This document shows positions 35,593 through 46,336 of a stretch of 64,000 bases of DNA, piece after piece. The position numbers were made by a program, and so were the translations under genes. Source of the DNA: Tetracentron sinense (taxonomy: Eukaryota > Streptophyta > Magnoliopsida > Trochodendrales > Trochodendraceae); contig CM026564.1 in assembly GCA_015143295.1 (NCBI GenBank), positions 14,620,416 to 14,684,415 of the forward strand, in the 5' to 3' direction. Under the pieces are notes generated by a model that saw only the letters and a program-made list of their open reading frames with translations, was not told where the DNA came from and ran no database searches. The first letter of the stretch is position 1, and every line of letters starts with the position of its first letter.

Positions 35593-35610
35593 GGGGATCC
35601 GCCTAACCCC
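35593..35610 (+). other. LINE 3'-terminal hairpin (L9)
   Basis: GGGGATCCGCCTAACCCC lies 29 nt after the ORF2 stop. The stem ends match the other LINEs, although this family differs widely from L1 and L3 in protein sequence. Confidence 0.78.
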
Positions 35611-35633
35611 AGCTTTCCTCTGTCCAAAAAAAA

Positions 35634-36062
35634 GCATTATGAGGAAATGAGCGCAAAGGTAAAGGTCAAAGGACTGTAAGAGTGATTGCATTGAAAATCG
35701 ACCGCTGATGCTTCTGGACCAAACCCTCCCATCTCTAAGTTGAGATCTTCAGAAGAAGGAACATAGCCTAGCCAGAAGCCTTTCCATCTCCTCAATTTCC
35801 CAATCAGTTAAATCCCTCCTAAGTCTAGGACACCATACTGAATCGTTTCCCAACCTCTCAACACTCTTAGCTATGGAGGCCCCTCTATTGGTGGCCAGGA
35901 GAAAGATGGAACCGAAGTCGTCTCTAAGTTCCGACGGACCACACCAGACATCATTCCAAACTAGATGTCGACCCCATTTCCCAACTTAAACCTAGTGAAA
36001 GGCTCTAAGGACGAAGCTACCCTCATGATTCCTTTCCTAAAAGCCCACCCCATGGGGGCCTC
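35634..36062 (-). mobile_element. LX copy b: old LINE remnant
   Basis: This matches LX copy a (18404-18842) and copy c (53081-53507) base for base over most of its length, and passes into satellite at the same point. Its left part has been displaced by the end of L9. Confidence 0.78.
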
Positions 36063-36185
36063 TAACTTTTAGAATTAGTTTCCCTCAATTCATTCCATAT
36101 ATCACCGATTTAGACAACGAGGTTCATAAGTTGCTTAAGTTTCAAACTACTAAAAAAGTAACCTAGCACTACACACAGAATCCTA
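36063..36185. repeat. Satellite fragment left of L10
   Basis: The same partial monomer as at 18843-18960, ending in AATCCTA at 36179-36185, the left TSD of L10. The array resumes at 49797 after about 13.6 kb of nested insertions. Confidence 0.85.
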
Positions 36186-37031
36186 GTGGCCTCTATTATA
36201 TCTGATTTCACCTAGAGTCCCCCTCCAGCAATTTCCACAGATCTGCTAATAGTGTGGAATGAACTTCAGTTAGTGGATATTAATGTTTCCTTACCTTCTG
36301 ATCAAGTAATTTGGAAGCCCAGTAGTAAAGGATCCTACTCTCTCAAATCAGCCTGGGATAGCATCAGATTGCACAAACCTCTTGTGTCTTGGTGGAGCCT
36401 TGCATGGTCGGGTCATCACATCCCAAGACAATCCTTTATCTCCTAGTTAGCCATTTCAAACAAACTACAAACTCAAGATCGCCTTCTCTCCCTAAACATC
36501 ATCTCTCACTCCCGTTGTATCTTCTATTGGGCTTCTTCTGAAAACCTCCAACATCCGTTTTTTGATGTCACTTCACAAATCAAATATGGAGATCAATTCT
36601 TAGCCTATGCCGATATTCATCTAGACAGATCCTTCCTTGGAATCGTGAAGTTGATGAATGGGCTGCCAAATAATTTCATGGTATACAACTAATTCAAAAC
36701 ATCAAGAGAATTGCTTTCAGCACTACAATATATCACATTTGGACTGAAAGAAATAACCGCATATTTTCCAACTCCTTCAAACATGTGAGTTCTCTTATAA
36801 GCTTCATCATTGCTGATACTAGGCTTAAGATTGAGGTCCAAAATGCTCTAGTGGAAGACACAGCCTTCAACAAAGAATTCCTTTTATCTTGGCAGATCAA
36901 CTCGAAGTTCTTCATGAAACCTGAAATCTGGGTGCTCTTGGTCTCCGCCCCCTCCAGATCACTGGGTTTTAAATAGTGATGGTTCAGTTAGAAATGGTGC
37001 AGTGGGCTTTGGGGGTCTTCGTAGAGATTGT

Positions 37032-37230
37032 GCAGACTTCTTATCTAAATTTTGTCCCTCCTTGGGGGAAATATCTTTAGTTCCTTCGGTGTTTCCAATG
37101 GGATTATCTCATCTTGTTGCTATGGACTCTATGGGTCATAGTTATATGCGAATGTAATTGTTTTCCCTTATATATTTATTCCATTCTGGTTGGGGTCTGC
37201 CTAACCCCGCTTTCCTTCCCCAAAAAAAAA
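37032..37230 (+). mobile_element. L11: 199-bp 5'-truncated LINE inside L10
   Basis: It carries the end of an ORF2 RNase H domain (ADFLSKFCPSLGEIS, ending DSMGHSYMRM with TAA at 37155-37157), the hairpin GGGGTCTGCCTAACCCC (37192-37208) and an A tail. The TSD AGATTGT is at 37025-37031 and 37231-37237. The C-terminal peptide differs from all other LINEs here, so it represents a further family. The reading frame of this short piece is open. Confidence 0.88.
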
Positions 37231-38751
37231 AGATTGTAATGGACATCTGTGGCAGAAATAGACATTTGAAAGTTGGAAATTATGGCAATAGAAAGGGGTA
37301 TTGATCTAGCAATTGCTCATGGCATCCAGCATATTTCCATTGACTCAGACTCTTTGCAAGCTACTCGTTTTTTGAAGACTGTAGTGATCCACCTTGGTGT
37401 CTTGCAAATTTAGTTACCAAATGCACTCAAAAGTTGTCCAGATTCTCTTCTCCCTCCATACATCACATCTGGAGGGAAAGTAACTCAAGAGTAGGTTTTT
37501 TAGCTAAATTTTGTAATCTTAATTGTTCCACTATTCTCTTACCAAGGGATTTTCTGTCGCGACCCAAAACCCACCCTAGGAGTTAGAGTGAACTTTGGAC
37601 GACTAATCATGGCTTACATGACTTGCTTGACAAACCAACCTGCAAAAACCCACAGAGCATATACAATAGAGGATGACAGCGGAAACATGACTATAAAACA
37701 CAGCGGAAGTCTAACAACCTCTAAGTATATACACATGGTCCAAGTTTAATACAAAGAAAGTGCGGACATGCCCGCCAAAATACATGGATATAATGACTCA
37801 TGCTCACCCACAGCTAATCCACTCAGAATCTAACACCATCTACTGATAACCCTCTACGGGAGGTTCCTCCAAAGGCTCCTCGACGTACTCCTCCTCCACC
37901 CATGGACCTGGAGCACAAACATCAAATGGAGCAGCAGCTCCCTTAGAACCTGCTGACATAAGAAGTACGGCTGAGCATGGAATACTCAGCGGATACCAAG
38001 CACTAACCAACAGTCATAGCATACGTATAGCATACATAAAGCAGGAAACAATTCACGCATATAAAGCAGGAATGATTCATATCATGACAATAAAGTAAAG
38101 CAATATAATTCATCATGTTTGCAATCATAAAAGCCGGTAAAACCCTTGACTGAAATTACCCTTTTTATGCTTGAAACCTTGTTTACCGTGTCATGCTTGT
38201 ATCATGCGTGTATCATGCTTGCTTGTTCTGAAAAGTAATCTACTTGTGAGGGAAGGGAGACCCTTCTTCCTAGAATGCTCATGCTTGTCCTTCCACTTGT
38301 GAGATTCACTTGTGAGATGTCCTTGTGAGATGCACTTGCGAGGGAAGGGAGACCCTTCTTATGAAAATGCATGATTGTCTTGTCCTTGCCAAAAGCGAGG
38401 TAAAACATATCGTAGGATATGCCCCACCTCTAAATCTCATTCTTGAAAACCTCGGTAAATCATGTCATGTATACGTGCTTGTGAGGTCGTGTGCATACTT
38501 GCATTTGGAATTAAATATGGCATTGAGTAATTCATAACACATAACATCAATGATTTGAGCAATTTAGTATTCATATCATTTAGGGAAAGCGAACAACCAC
38601 ACTATCATGACCCTAGCAATTTCCATAAACCTTAAACATGAAATTTATTAATTTATTATTCATCTCATTCACCTTGACATTTCATCAAACATAGTGCATT
38701 CATTATTTATTAACCCTACAACATGCTTTTCTAGGTGGGTTATGCTCACAT

Positions 38752-41158
38752 TGTCGCGACCCAAAACCCACCCTACGAGTTAGAGTGAATCTTGGACGAC
38801 TTAATCATTACTTACATGACTTGCTTGACGAACCAACCTGCAAAACTCACAGAACATATACAATAGAGGATAACAGCGGAAGCATAACTATAAAACACAA
38901 CGGAAGTCTAACAAACCTCTAAGTATATATACACATGGTCCAAGTTTAATACAAAAGAAAACAAAACAAAGAAAGTGCGGACATGCCCGCCAAAATACAT
39001 GGATATAATCACTCATGCTCACCCACAGCTAAACCACTTAGAATCTAACACCACCTACTGATAACCCTCTACGGGAGGTTCCTCCAAAGGTTCCTCGACG
39101 TACTCCTCCTCCACCCAAGGGCTAGGAGCACAGACATCAAATGGAGCAGCAGCTCTCTCAGAATCTGCCGACATAAGAAGTACGGCTGAGCATGGAATAC
39201 TCAGCGGGTACTAAATACTAACCAATAGTCATAGCAAAACCATAGCAGTATAGGAAGCAGGAAGCATTTCACATATATAAAGCAGGAAACAATTCAAGCC
39301 TATAAACCAGGAATAATTCATATCATGACAATAAAGTAAAGGAGTATATAATCATGCTTGAATTCGTAATAGCCGATAAAACCCTTGAAAACACCGTGCA
39401 CTTGACTTGATTGGAAATACCATTTCCGTGCTTGAAACTTGTCATGTTGTCTTATCTTATCATATCATGCGTGTCATGCCATGTCATGCTTGCTTGGAAA
39501 GTAAACTACTTGTGAGGGAAGGGAGACCCTTCTTCCTAAATGCCCATGCTTGTCATGCCATGTCTTGTCATGCTTGCTTGTTCGGAAAAGTAATCTACTT
39601 GTGAGGGAAGGGAGACCCTTCTTCCTAAAATGCTCATGCTTGTCATGCCGTGTCATGTCATGCTTGTATCATGCTTGGAAGAGTAAACTACTTGTGAGGG
39701 AAGGGAGACCCTTCTTTCTAAATGCTCATGTCATGTCCTTTCACTTGTGAGATGTCCTTGTGAGATGTACTTGCGAGGGAAGGGAAACCCTTCTTATGAT
39801 ATGTATGTACCTGCGAGGGAAGGGAGACCCTTCTTATGATAATGCATGATTTACTTGTCCTTGCCAAAAGCGAGGTAAAACATATCGTAGGATATGCCCC
39901 ACCTCTAAATCCCATTCTTGAAAAACGTCGGTAATCCATGTCATGCATGCGTGCTCGTGAGATCGTGTGCATACTTGCATTTGGAATTAAATATGACAAT
40001 TTGGGTAATTTACAAAGCATAGCATATCACGATTTGAACAAGTAATAAGTCGCACATTTGAGAAATGTAAGAAACACACTATCATATGCCCTAACAATTT
40101 CATGAATAATTAAACATGTATTCCCTTAATTTATCCCTCATTTTATTCACCTTGGCATCTCATCAAACATAGTGTGTTCATTATTTATTAACCCTACAAC
40201 ATGCTTTTCTAGGTGGGTTTTACTCACATCACATATGTATGTTTATTATGGGTACAATGCCCTCCCCGTTCATCCATCACATCAATACACACGGCATCCA
40301 ATCGCCCACATTCATCTCCATTCATCATTCACCGTTCACCATTCACAACCCATCTCATAATATATATATATATATATATATGAAGGAAAACAAGAAGGAA
40401 TAAGGAAAGGAGAGGCTATAACTAGGAGAGTAGTAAAAAGTACCGACCTTGAAGAGATGAGGAAGAAACCCCTCTTCCAAACGACCGTGAGTTGCTGCCC
40501 TAGCTTGGAACACGAGCTCCACCCGAGCTTGAGCCGAGATCTTGAAGGAAAACGTGCTTGAGGATGATCTAGGGTCTCAAACCCCTTTGATTCCTCTTCA
40601 AAATGGAAACCCTAGATTTAGGAACCCTTTCTCCTCTCTTCTAATCTCCCAAATCTTCTAAGGGTTGAGAATGAGCCCTAAAGGCTCGGGCAATCCTATA
40701 TAAGAAAGGGTATAACACCCGAATGCCGAAAATGCCCTTAGTGAAAATTCTGTAAAACGCGAGGACCGAGCGATCGGTGTTAATGACCGATCGATCGGTT
40801 GCCTACCGATCGATCGGTTTCATAACCGAGCGATCGGTTAAAATTTCACTCTCTGGAAAATTTCTCCATACAAAAATCTTGACCAGTCGATAGCCTCCGA
40901 GCGATCGGTTTTGGACCGATCGATCGCTCCATGGACCGAGCGATCGGTGGTCTGCAGGTCCAAACTGTTTTGGCCATAACTTTTGATTCGTTCATCCGAT
41001 TTCGACGATTCAACTTGCGTTGGGTTCGTACTTCGAAAACGAACATTTCTGACATTTCAGAATTTCCAATTTCTTCCTTATTTATTAATTGCATTACTTT
41101 AAAGGAAAAATGGCTACGAAGGGTCATGCATAAATGTGAAAAGGTCCGGGGCTCTACA
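38752..41158 (-). repeat. 3' LTR of the whole gypsy element
   Basis: 2407 bp, reading TGTAGAGCCCC...GTCGCGACA in element sense. It contains the palindrome array, a TATA-like box (40697-40704), an (AT)n run (about 40359-40381) and five copies of the AAGGGAGACCCTT hairpin unit (starting at 39514, 39603, 39696, 39775 and 39815). It is identical in length to the 5' LTR. Confidence 0.95.
40765..40948. promoter_or_regulatory. U3 palindrome array (3' LTR)
   Basis: Seven 14-bp sites of the form ACCGAKCGATCGGT start at 40765, 40786, 40805, 40825, 40896, 40915 and 40935. They fall in a group of four and a group of three, with about 20 bp (two helical turns) between neighbours and 71 bp between the groups. 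In element sense they lie about 60-250 bp upstream of the TATA-like box, where enhancers are expected. The binding protein is unknown. Confidence 0.8.
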
Positions 41159-41170
41159 TCCTTCCCCCCT
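41159..41170 (-). other. Polypurine tract of the whole gypsy element
   Basis: AGGGGGGAAGGA in element sense lies directly before the 3' LTR. It is the expected primer site for plus-strand DNA synthesis. The equivalent purine stretch occurs at 60376-60388 beside another LTR. Confidence 0.88.
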
Positions 41171-41260
41171 TACAAAAATTTCGTCCTCGAAATTTGGATG
41201 AGACATGCATTACAGAATCAAACAATATTACAAGCTACATATACGAAACCTATACAAAAT

Positions 41261-44200
41261 TCATTCAAACAATTCCGGGTACTTCGCTTTGACTTCGGCT
41301 TCACGCTCCCATGTAGCTTCTTCCCGAGCATGGTGTTTCCATTGCACAAGAACCAAAGGGATTGTCTTGTTGCGAAGCACTTGATCTCTCCGATCCAATA
41401 TGTGAATCGGCTTCTCAACCAACGTGAGATCTTCTCGAATTTCCAACGGTTCCAATTCTAGTATATGCGAAGGGTCCGCAATGTACTTCCGAAGCATAGA
41501 CACGTGGAAAACGTTGTGAACCGCGGCCATGTGAGGTGGAAGAGCTACTCGATAAGCAACTTCACCAACCCGCGTGATAATCTCAAACGGTCCAACATAG
41601 CGAGGACTAAGCTTGCCTCTTTTGCCGAATCTCATAATCCCTTTGCTAGGAGATACTTTCACAAAAACTCGATCCCCTACTTGAAATTCCAAGTCCCTGC
41701 GGCGCGTGTCTGCATAGCTCCTTTGGCGATCTTGAGCGGCTTTCAACCGATCCCGGATGATCTTGACTATACTAGCAGTTTGCTCAATCAACTCCGGACC
41801 AAGTACTTTTCTTTCTCCTACCTCATCCCAGTAGAGAGGAGACCTGCAGCTTCGCCCATACAAAGCCTCGAACGGAGCCATTTGGATACTCGCCTGATAG
41901 CTATTGTTGTAGGCGAACTCCACCAAAGGCAAGTGCTCTTCCCAACTGCCTTTGAAATTCAGCATACAAGCCCGAAGCATATCTTCTATTACTTGGTTCA
42001 CCCTCTCGGTTTGTCCATCCGTTTGTGGATGAAAAGCAGTGCTGAAATCAAGTCGGGAACCCATAGCTTCCTGAAAGCTTTTCCAGAATCGTGATGTGAA
42101 TCTTGGATCCCGATCCGACACAATACTGACAGGCACTCCGTGCAACCTCACCACTTCCTTAATGTACAAAGCAGCTAACTGACTAGAGTTGAAAGTAGTT
42201 CGGTAAGGCAAGAAGTGAGCGGACTTCGTCAAACGATCCACTACTACCCATATCGCATCTGAACCCCTTGCCGTCTTTGGCAAGCCAACTATGAAATCCA
42301 TGGATATGTTCTCCCATTTCCACTCGGGAATCGGAAGGGACTGTAATAGACCTGCGGGCCGCATGTGTTCTGCTTTCACCTGTTGGCACACCAAGCACCG
42401 TGCTACATATTCCGCAACTTCCCTCTTCATATTCCGCCACCAAAAGTGACTCTTGAGGTTCCGGTACATCTTCATACCCCCTGGATGCACAGTGTACTTT
42501 GCCCGGTGGGCTTCATCCATAATCTCCCTCCGAAGATTTGCATTGGCAGGAACACACAGCCTTCCCTTGAATGTGATAGCACCTCGGCTAGTAAGAGAGA
42601 AGTCCTCACTACCTTTAGCAACTTCCTTGTCCCGATAAGCCAACAATTCAGCATCCGTGGCTTGGTATTCTTGGATCAAATCTATAATGTATGGCCGAAC
42701 CGTGACATTTGCCAGGATAGGACTACGGACAGAGTCATTCACACTAATGTCCAGATTTGCCAAGTCTTCAAGTAGCTTCCATTCCTGCACTAACATGCAT
42801 GCTAATAACCCCGGAGGTCTTCTACTCAAAGCATCAGCCACTACATTTGCTTTACCCGGGTGGTATTGAATGGTACAATCATAGTCCTTCAGAAATTCCA
42901 TCCAACGCCTTTGCCTTAGATTCAGCTCCTTTTGGGAAAAGAGATACTTGAGACTCTTGTGATCAGTGAACACATAGAACTCCACCCCATAAAGGTAATG
43001 ACGCCAAATCTTAAGTGCAAACACGACCGCCGCAAGCTCCAAGTCGTGCGTAGGATAGTTCTTCTCATGCTCCTTCAACTGCCTTGATGCATAGGCAATG
43101 ACTTTCTTGTGCTGCATGAGTACACACCCAAGTCCAACGTGTGAGGCATCACTATACACCTCGTACCCATAAGGTCCGGATGGTACCGTAAGGACAGGAG
43201 CTGTGGTAAGCCTCTTCTTCAGTTCCGTGAAACTGATCTCACACTTGTCGCTCCATACAAACTTGGCGTTCTTCCTTGTCAGGTAAGTGAGCGGTGCCGC
43301 AAGGCTAGAGAAACCCTCTACGAATCTCCTGTAGTAGCCTGCCAACCCAAGAAAACTGCGTATCTCCGTGACACTCTTGGGCCTCGCCCAATTCATGACT
43401 GCCTCTATCTTCTTTGGATCCACCGAAATGCCTTCCGCCGATACAACGTGGCCTAGGAATGCCACCTCTTCCAACCAAAATTCACACTTGCTAAGTTTGG
43501 CGTATAGCTTGTGCTCTCTTAGCGTTTCTAAAGCAAGGCATAGGTCGCGTGTGTGATCTTCCCGTGTCTGGGAATAGACCAGAATGTCATCAACAAACAC
43601 AATCACGCACCTATCAAGATATGGCCGGAACACCCGGTTCATCAAATCCATAAAGGCTGCCGGCGCGTTCGTGAGTCCAAAAGGCATCACCAAGAACTCG
43701 TAGTGTCCATATTGAGTCCTGAAAGCAGTTTTGGGAACATCTTCCGCCTTAATCTTCAACTGGTGATAACCCGATCGAAGATCTATCTTTGAGAAAAATC
43801 TCGCTCCCTTCAACTGATCGAACAAGTCATCAATCCTAGGCAAGGGATACCTATTCTTTATAGTGACTTTGTTCAATTGCCTGTAATCGACACACATCCG
43901 CATCGAGCCATCTTTCTTCTTAACAAACAACACCGGGGCACCCCATGGTGAGACACTTGGTCGAATGAAGCCAAGGCCTTGCAATTCCTCCAACTGAGTC
44001 TTCAACTCCTTGAGTTCAATAGGGGCCATTCTATATGGAGCTCTGAATACAGGAGCTGTGCCTGGTGCAAGCTCGATCATAAACTCAATCTCCCTGTCTG
44101 GAGGCAATCCTGGCAACTCCTCTGGAAATACATCCAGGAACTCACTCACAACCGGAATAGTCGATGAGTCCTTTGCCTCGGGGTTAGCTAAGCTCAACGC

Positions 44201-44659
44201 CGCAAAACGGGCAATGTCTCTACTTTTTAACCCCCGAAAGTGAAATGGTTTTCCTTTTACCGGCTTGAAGAGTATCATCTTCTCAAAGCAAGCTACATGC
44301 CCATGATGTGCTGCTAACCAATCCATTCCCAATATAATATCAAAGTCTTGGAATCCAAGGACGATGAGGTCAACCGCCAACTCGTGGCTTCCAACTTGGA
44401 CCGCACTATTTCTATACACTTTATTTGCCAATACTGTTTTGCCGAGCGGAGTCGAAATGGCTAACTCCTGTTTTAGCTGACTAGGCTCCACAGAAAAGCC
44501 TTCTGAAAAACTCGGCGAGACAAACGAATGAGTAGACCCGGTATCAATCAACACTCGAGCCAAATACTCATTGACTAGTAGGGTTCCTGAAATTTTAATA
44601 GTGGAGTTAATCCATGCATCAACAGCGTATACATGTAGGTATATATACATATAGAACAT
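41261..44659 (-). CDS. pol: Gypsy Pol polyprotein
   Basis: The open frame of 1132 residues encodes, in order: aspartic protease (DTGS at 39-42), reverse transcriptase (about 190-430, with FVDD at 355-358), RNase H (about 500-615; Asp504, Glu541, Asp566), and integrase. The integrase has a zinc finger (His718, His725, Cys755, Cys758) and catalytic Asp788, Asp849 and Glu885 (a D,D35E spacing). A GPF motif lies near 1023-1025 and a chromodomain-like segment at about 1085-1132 ([16 protein letters not shown]). The order RT-RNase H-integrase is that of Ty3/gypsy. The first 20 or so residues do not look like protease, so the annotated ATG is probably not the natural N-terminus of the mature product. 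Gag lies upstream in another frame. How Pol is expressed is not settled by the sequence. Confidence 0.95.
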   Translation of the reverse strand: MFYMYIYLHVYAVDAWINSTIKISGTLLVNEYLARVLIDTGSTHSFVSPSFSEGFSVEPSQLKQELAISTPLGKTVLANKVYRNSAVQVGSHELAVDLIVLGFQDFDIILGMDWLAAHHGHVACFEKMILFKPVKGKPFHFRGLKSRDIARFAALSLANPEAKDSSTIPVVSEFLDVFPEELPGLPPDREIEFMIELAPGTAPVFRAPYRMAPIELKELKTQLEELQGLGFIRPSVSPWGAPVLFVKKKDGSMRMCVDYRQLNKVTIKNRYPLPRIDDLFDQLKGARFFSKIDLRSGYHQLKIKAEDVPKTAFRTQYGHYEFLVMPFGLTNAPAAFMDLMNRVFRPYLDRCVIVFVDDILVYSQTREDHTRDLCLALETLREHKLYAKLSKCEFWLEEVAFLGHVVSAEGISVDPKKIEAVMNWARPKSVTEIRSFLGLAGYYRRFVEGFSSLAAPLTYLTRKNAKFVWSDKCEISFTELKKRLTTAPVLTVPSGPYGYEVYSDASHVGLGCVLMQHKKVIAYASRQLKEHEKNYPTHDLELAAVVFALKIWRHYLYGVEFYVFTDHKSLKYLFSQKELNLRQRRWMEFLKDYDCTIQYHPGKANVVADALSRRPPGLLACMLVQEWKLLEDLANLDISVNDSVRSPILANVTVRPYIIDLIQEYQATDAELLAYRDKEVAKGSEDFSLTSRGAITFKGRLCVPANANLRREIMDEAHRAKYTVHPGGMKMYRNLKSHFWWRNMKREVAEYVARCLVCQQVKAEHMRPAGLLQSLPIPEWKWENISMDFIVGLPKTARGSDAIWVVVDRLTKSAHFLPYRTTFNSSQLAALYIKEVVRLHGVPVSIVSDRDPRFTSRFWKSFQEAMGSRLDFSTAFHPQTDGQTERVNQVIEDMLRACMLNFKGSWEEHLPLVEFAYNNSYQASIQMAPFEALYGRSCRSPLYWDEVGERKVLGPELIEQTASIVKIIRDRLKAAQDRQRSYADTRRRDLEFQVGDRVFVKVSPSKGIMRFGKRGKLSPRYVGPFEIITRVGEVAYRVALPPHMAAVHNVFHVSMLRKYIADPSHILELEPLEIREDLTLVEKPIHILDRRDQVLRNKTIPLVLVQWKHHAREEATWEREAEVKAKYPELFE

Positions 44660-45980
44660 GCCAAGTACGTACGCAGAGAATAGAGCATAACATAATAATC
44701 ACGAATAAAGAAATTAACTCTAACTGCGTACCTTGCACCACATCATCAGATGCAAGTGCATCACCCTCTGTCAAGGCAAAAACTCGCCCCTGGTTTGCCT
44801 GGCGAGACTGAGGTGTAGACCGGGTAGTCTGAGATGACGCCTGGTATGATCCTGCTGGGCGTGTCGGGGGCCTACTACCCTGAGACTGGCCTGGTAAATG
44901 CCGGCTAGGGCAATCCCTGATCATGTGGCCCTGGCGACCGCAATGATAACATCCACCAGATGCTCTTCGGCAATCTCCTGCCGGATGCCTTTTGCCGCAT
45001 GAAGTGCAGACCTCATATGTGTAGGCTGGAGGGACCGGAGGTGGTGTATACCTCACTGCCTGAGGGGTAACTGGCCGTGGGGCCGGAAGAGCCTGAGGTC
45101 GAGGTGCCTGTGGCACGTACTGCCGAGGTGCTGGAGGCGCATAAGTCGGCCTCATCTGTGGTGCTGGCCATGTATACTGATAAGGACCAGTCCGGGCCCG
45201 CCTCTCTAAAGGTACCAAACCACTAGATTGGCCTCTCGCCAATTCTCTCTTCTTGGACACGGTCTCTGAATTGGTCTCAACCAACAAGGCTTTATCCACT
45301 ACTTCGGCGTAAGTGGCGTGCCTGAAGACCGACACTTTCTCCATGATGACATCCTTGAGCCCTTGCTCAAACCTCCTCGCCTTCATTGCCTCGGTGGCAA
45401 TCATATGTGTCGCGAAGCGTGATAGCTCCGAGAACTTGGCCTCATAAGCGGCCACAGACATCGAACCTTGCTCAAGGTTGATGAATTCTCTCTCTTTCCT
45501 TTCCCGAGCTCCAACCGGGAAATACTTCTTATAGAACGTGTCCTTAAACTCCTCCCAAGTCCACGGTTGACCTTGCATGGTCAAGTCCCGTGTCCTCAAT
45601 GCGGACAACCACCAATGGTGGGCTTCGCCCTCTAGCATAAAAACTGCCCATGCCACTTTCTCTTCCTCTGTAGGAGAGAGCACCGCAAATATCTTCTCAA
45701 CCTGGAGGATCCAAGCCTCCGCAGTAAGGGGGTCCACACTCCCATGGAAGGATGGAGGCCTCAATCTCCTGAATGCCTCAACTCCAGCTGTACGATGTAC
45801 TGGAGCTGCGGGCGGTGGAGTAGGTGCCGCCGACGATGGTATAGCTTGCCGAGCCGCCAGTATGGCGAGTGTCTCAGCAATAGAGCCTAAGACCTGGGAG
45901 AGGTCAGGCTGCTCATCCTCACCCTGTGAAGAAGAGGAAGCTCTGGTATGTGGCCCACGACCCCGTGTGTTCCGTCTCAT
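44619..45980 (-). CDS. gag: Gypsy Gag protein
   Basis: The 453-residue frame starts [18 protein letters not shown]. Residues about 70-245 match the retrotransposon Gag capsid domain ([30 protein letters not shown]). Residues 260-320 are rich in Pro and Ala. Two zinc knuckles follow: a short variant [13 protein letters not shown] (325-337) and a canonical [14 protein letters not shown] (344-357), which would bind the genomic RNA. The last 35 or so residues are hydrophobic, unlike usual Gag ends, and overlap the start of the pol frame by 41 nt. The frame is open throughout. It is the 5' gene of the element, starting about 345 bp after the primer-binding site. Confidence 0.93.
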   Translation of the reverse strand: MRRNTRGRGPHTRASSSSQGEDEQPDLSQVLGSIAETLAILAARQAIPSSAAPTPPPAAPVHRTAGVEAFRRLRPPSFHGSVDPLTAEAWILQVEKIFAVLSPTEEEKVAWAVFMLEGEAHHWWLSALRTRDLTMQGQPWTWEEFKDTFYKKYFPVGARERKEREFINLEQGSMSVAAYEAKFSELSRFATHMIATEAMKARRFEQGLKDVIMEKVSVFRHATYAEVVDKALLVETNSETVSKKRELARGQSSGLVPLERRARTGPYQYTWPAPQMRPTYAPPAPRQYVPQAPRPQALPAPRPVTPQAVRYTPPPVPPAYTYEVCTSCGKRHPAGDCRRASGGCYHCGRQGHMIRDCPSRHLPGQSQGSRPPTRPAGSYQASSQTTRSTPQSRQANQGRVFALTEGDALASDDVVQGTQLELISLFVIIMLCSILCVRTWHVLYVYIPTCIRC

Positions 45981-46324
45981 GACTAAAGTCCTGAGAATAA
46001 TAACACCACATGAGTCTAACTTGAAACCACCGTTTATTTCAATGTCATTTCACAATAATTCAATCTGTATTAGTTGTATAATATTAATATACAGCACATC
46101 AAGTCATCAAAGTATTCATCACATTATACTTATACTTTAGTGTTCTAGCGTACCTAGGACCGTACTTGGTTAAAGCAACCATTTTAGACTAAGACTAAGG
46201 TTTAGTCTTACACTTGGAACCAGACTCGTTCCCGACTCACTTCCTTCCTAGCTTGTTTCCTAACATATGCTCTTGTCAAGTCGTGGTATAAGATTCTAAG
46301 TGACCCTAAAGACCTAAAGCCTAA
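45981..46324 (-). other. Untranslated leader between PBS and gag
   Basis: An AT-rich leader without a substantial open frame in element sense. It presumably holds packaging signals, but I see no distinctive structure. Confidence 0.6.
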
Positions 46325-46336
46325 GCTTTGATACCA
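46325..46336 (-). other. Primer-binding site for initiator-Met tRNA
   Basis: TGGTATCAAAGC in element sense, 4 bp inside the 5' LTR. It matches the complement of the plant initiator methionine tRNA 3' end (TGGTATCAGAGC) at 11 of 12 positions. This is the usual primer in plant gypsy elements. Confidence 0.88.

Larger units (their letters stand above)
29885..35633 (+). mobile_element. L9: essentially full-length LINE, about 5.7 kb
   Basis: It has a 5' leader (29885-29970), ORF1 from about 29971, ORF2 from about 31900 to 35563, the hairpin (35593-35610) and an A tail to 35633. It belongs to the L8 family and is its inverted neighbour. An internal deletion of roughly 0.35 kb near 33050 removes the start of RT. 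No clear TSD is seen: the left flank is L8 and the right flank is LX copy b. Confidence 0.9.

Noticed and set aside
25137-35633. L8 and L9 as one element inverted by twin priming
   Set aside because: Both have their own 3' hairpin and A tail at opposite outer ends, and both carry overlapping parts of the element. Twin priming would give one tail and complementary parts.
40359-40381. (AT)n run in the LTR as a functional element
   Set aside because: It is a simple microsatellite present in the two young LTRs and not in the older copies.
40765-40948. Palindromic repeats at regular spacing resembling a CRISPR array
   Set aside because: Repeats are 14 bp, the spacers are only 5-7 bp within groups, and the array is part of LTRs in a plant genome. 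No cas genes are present.
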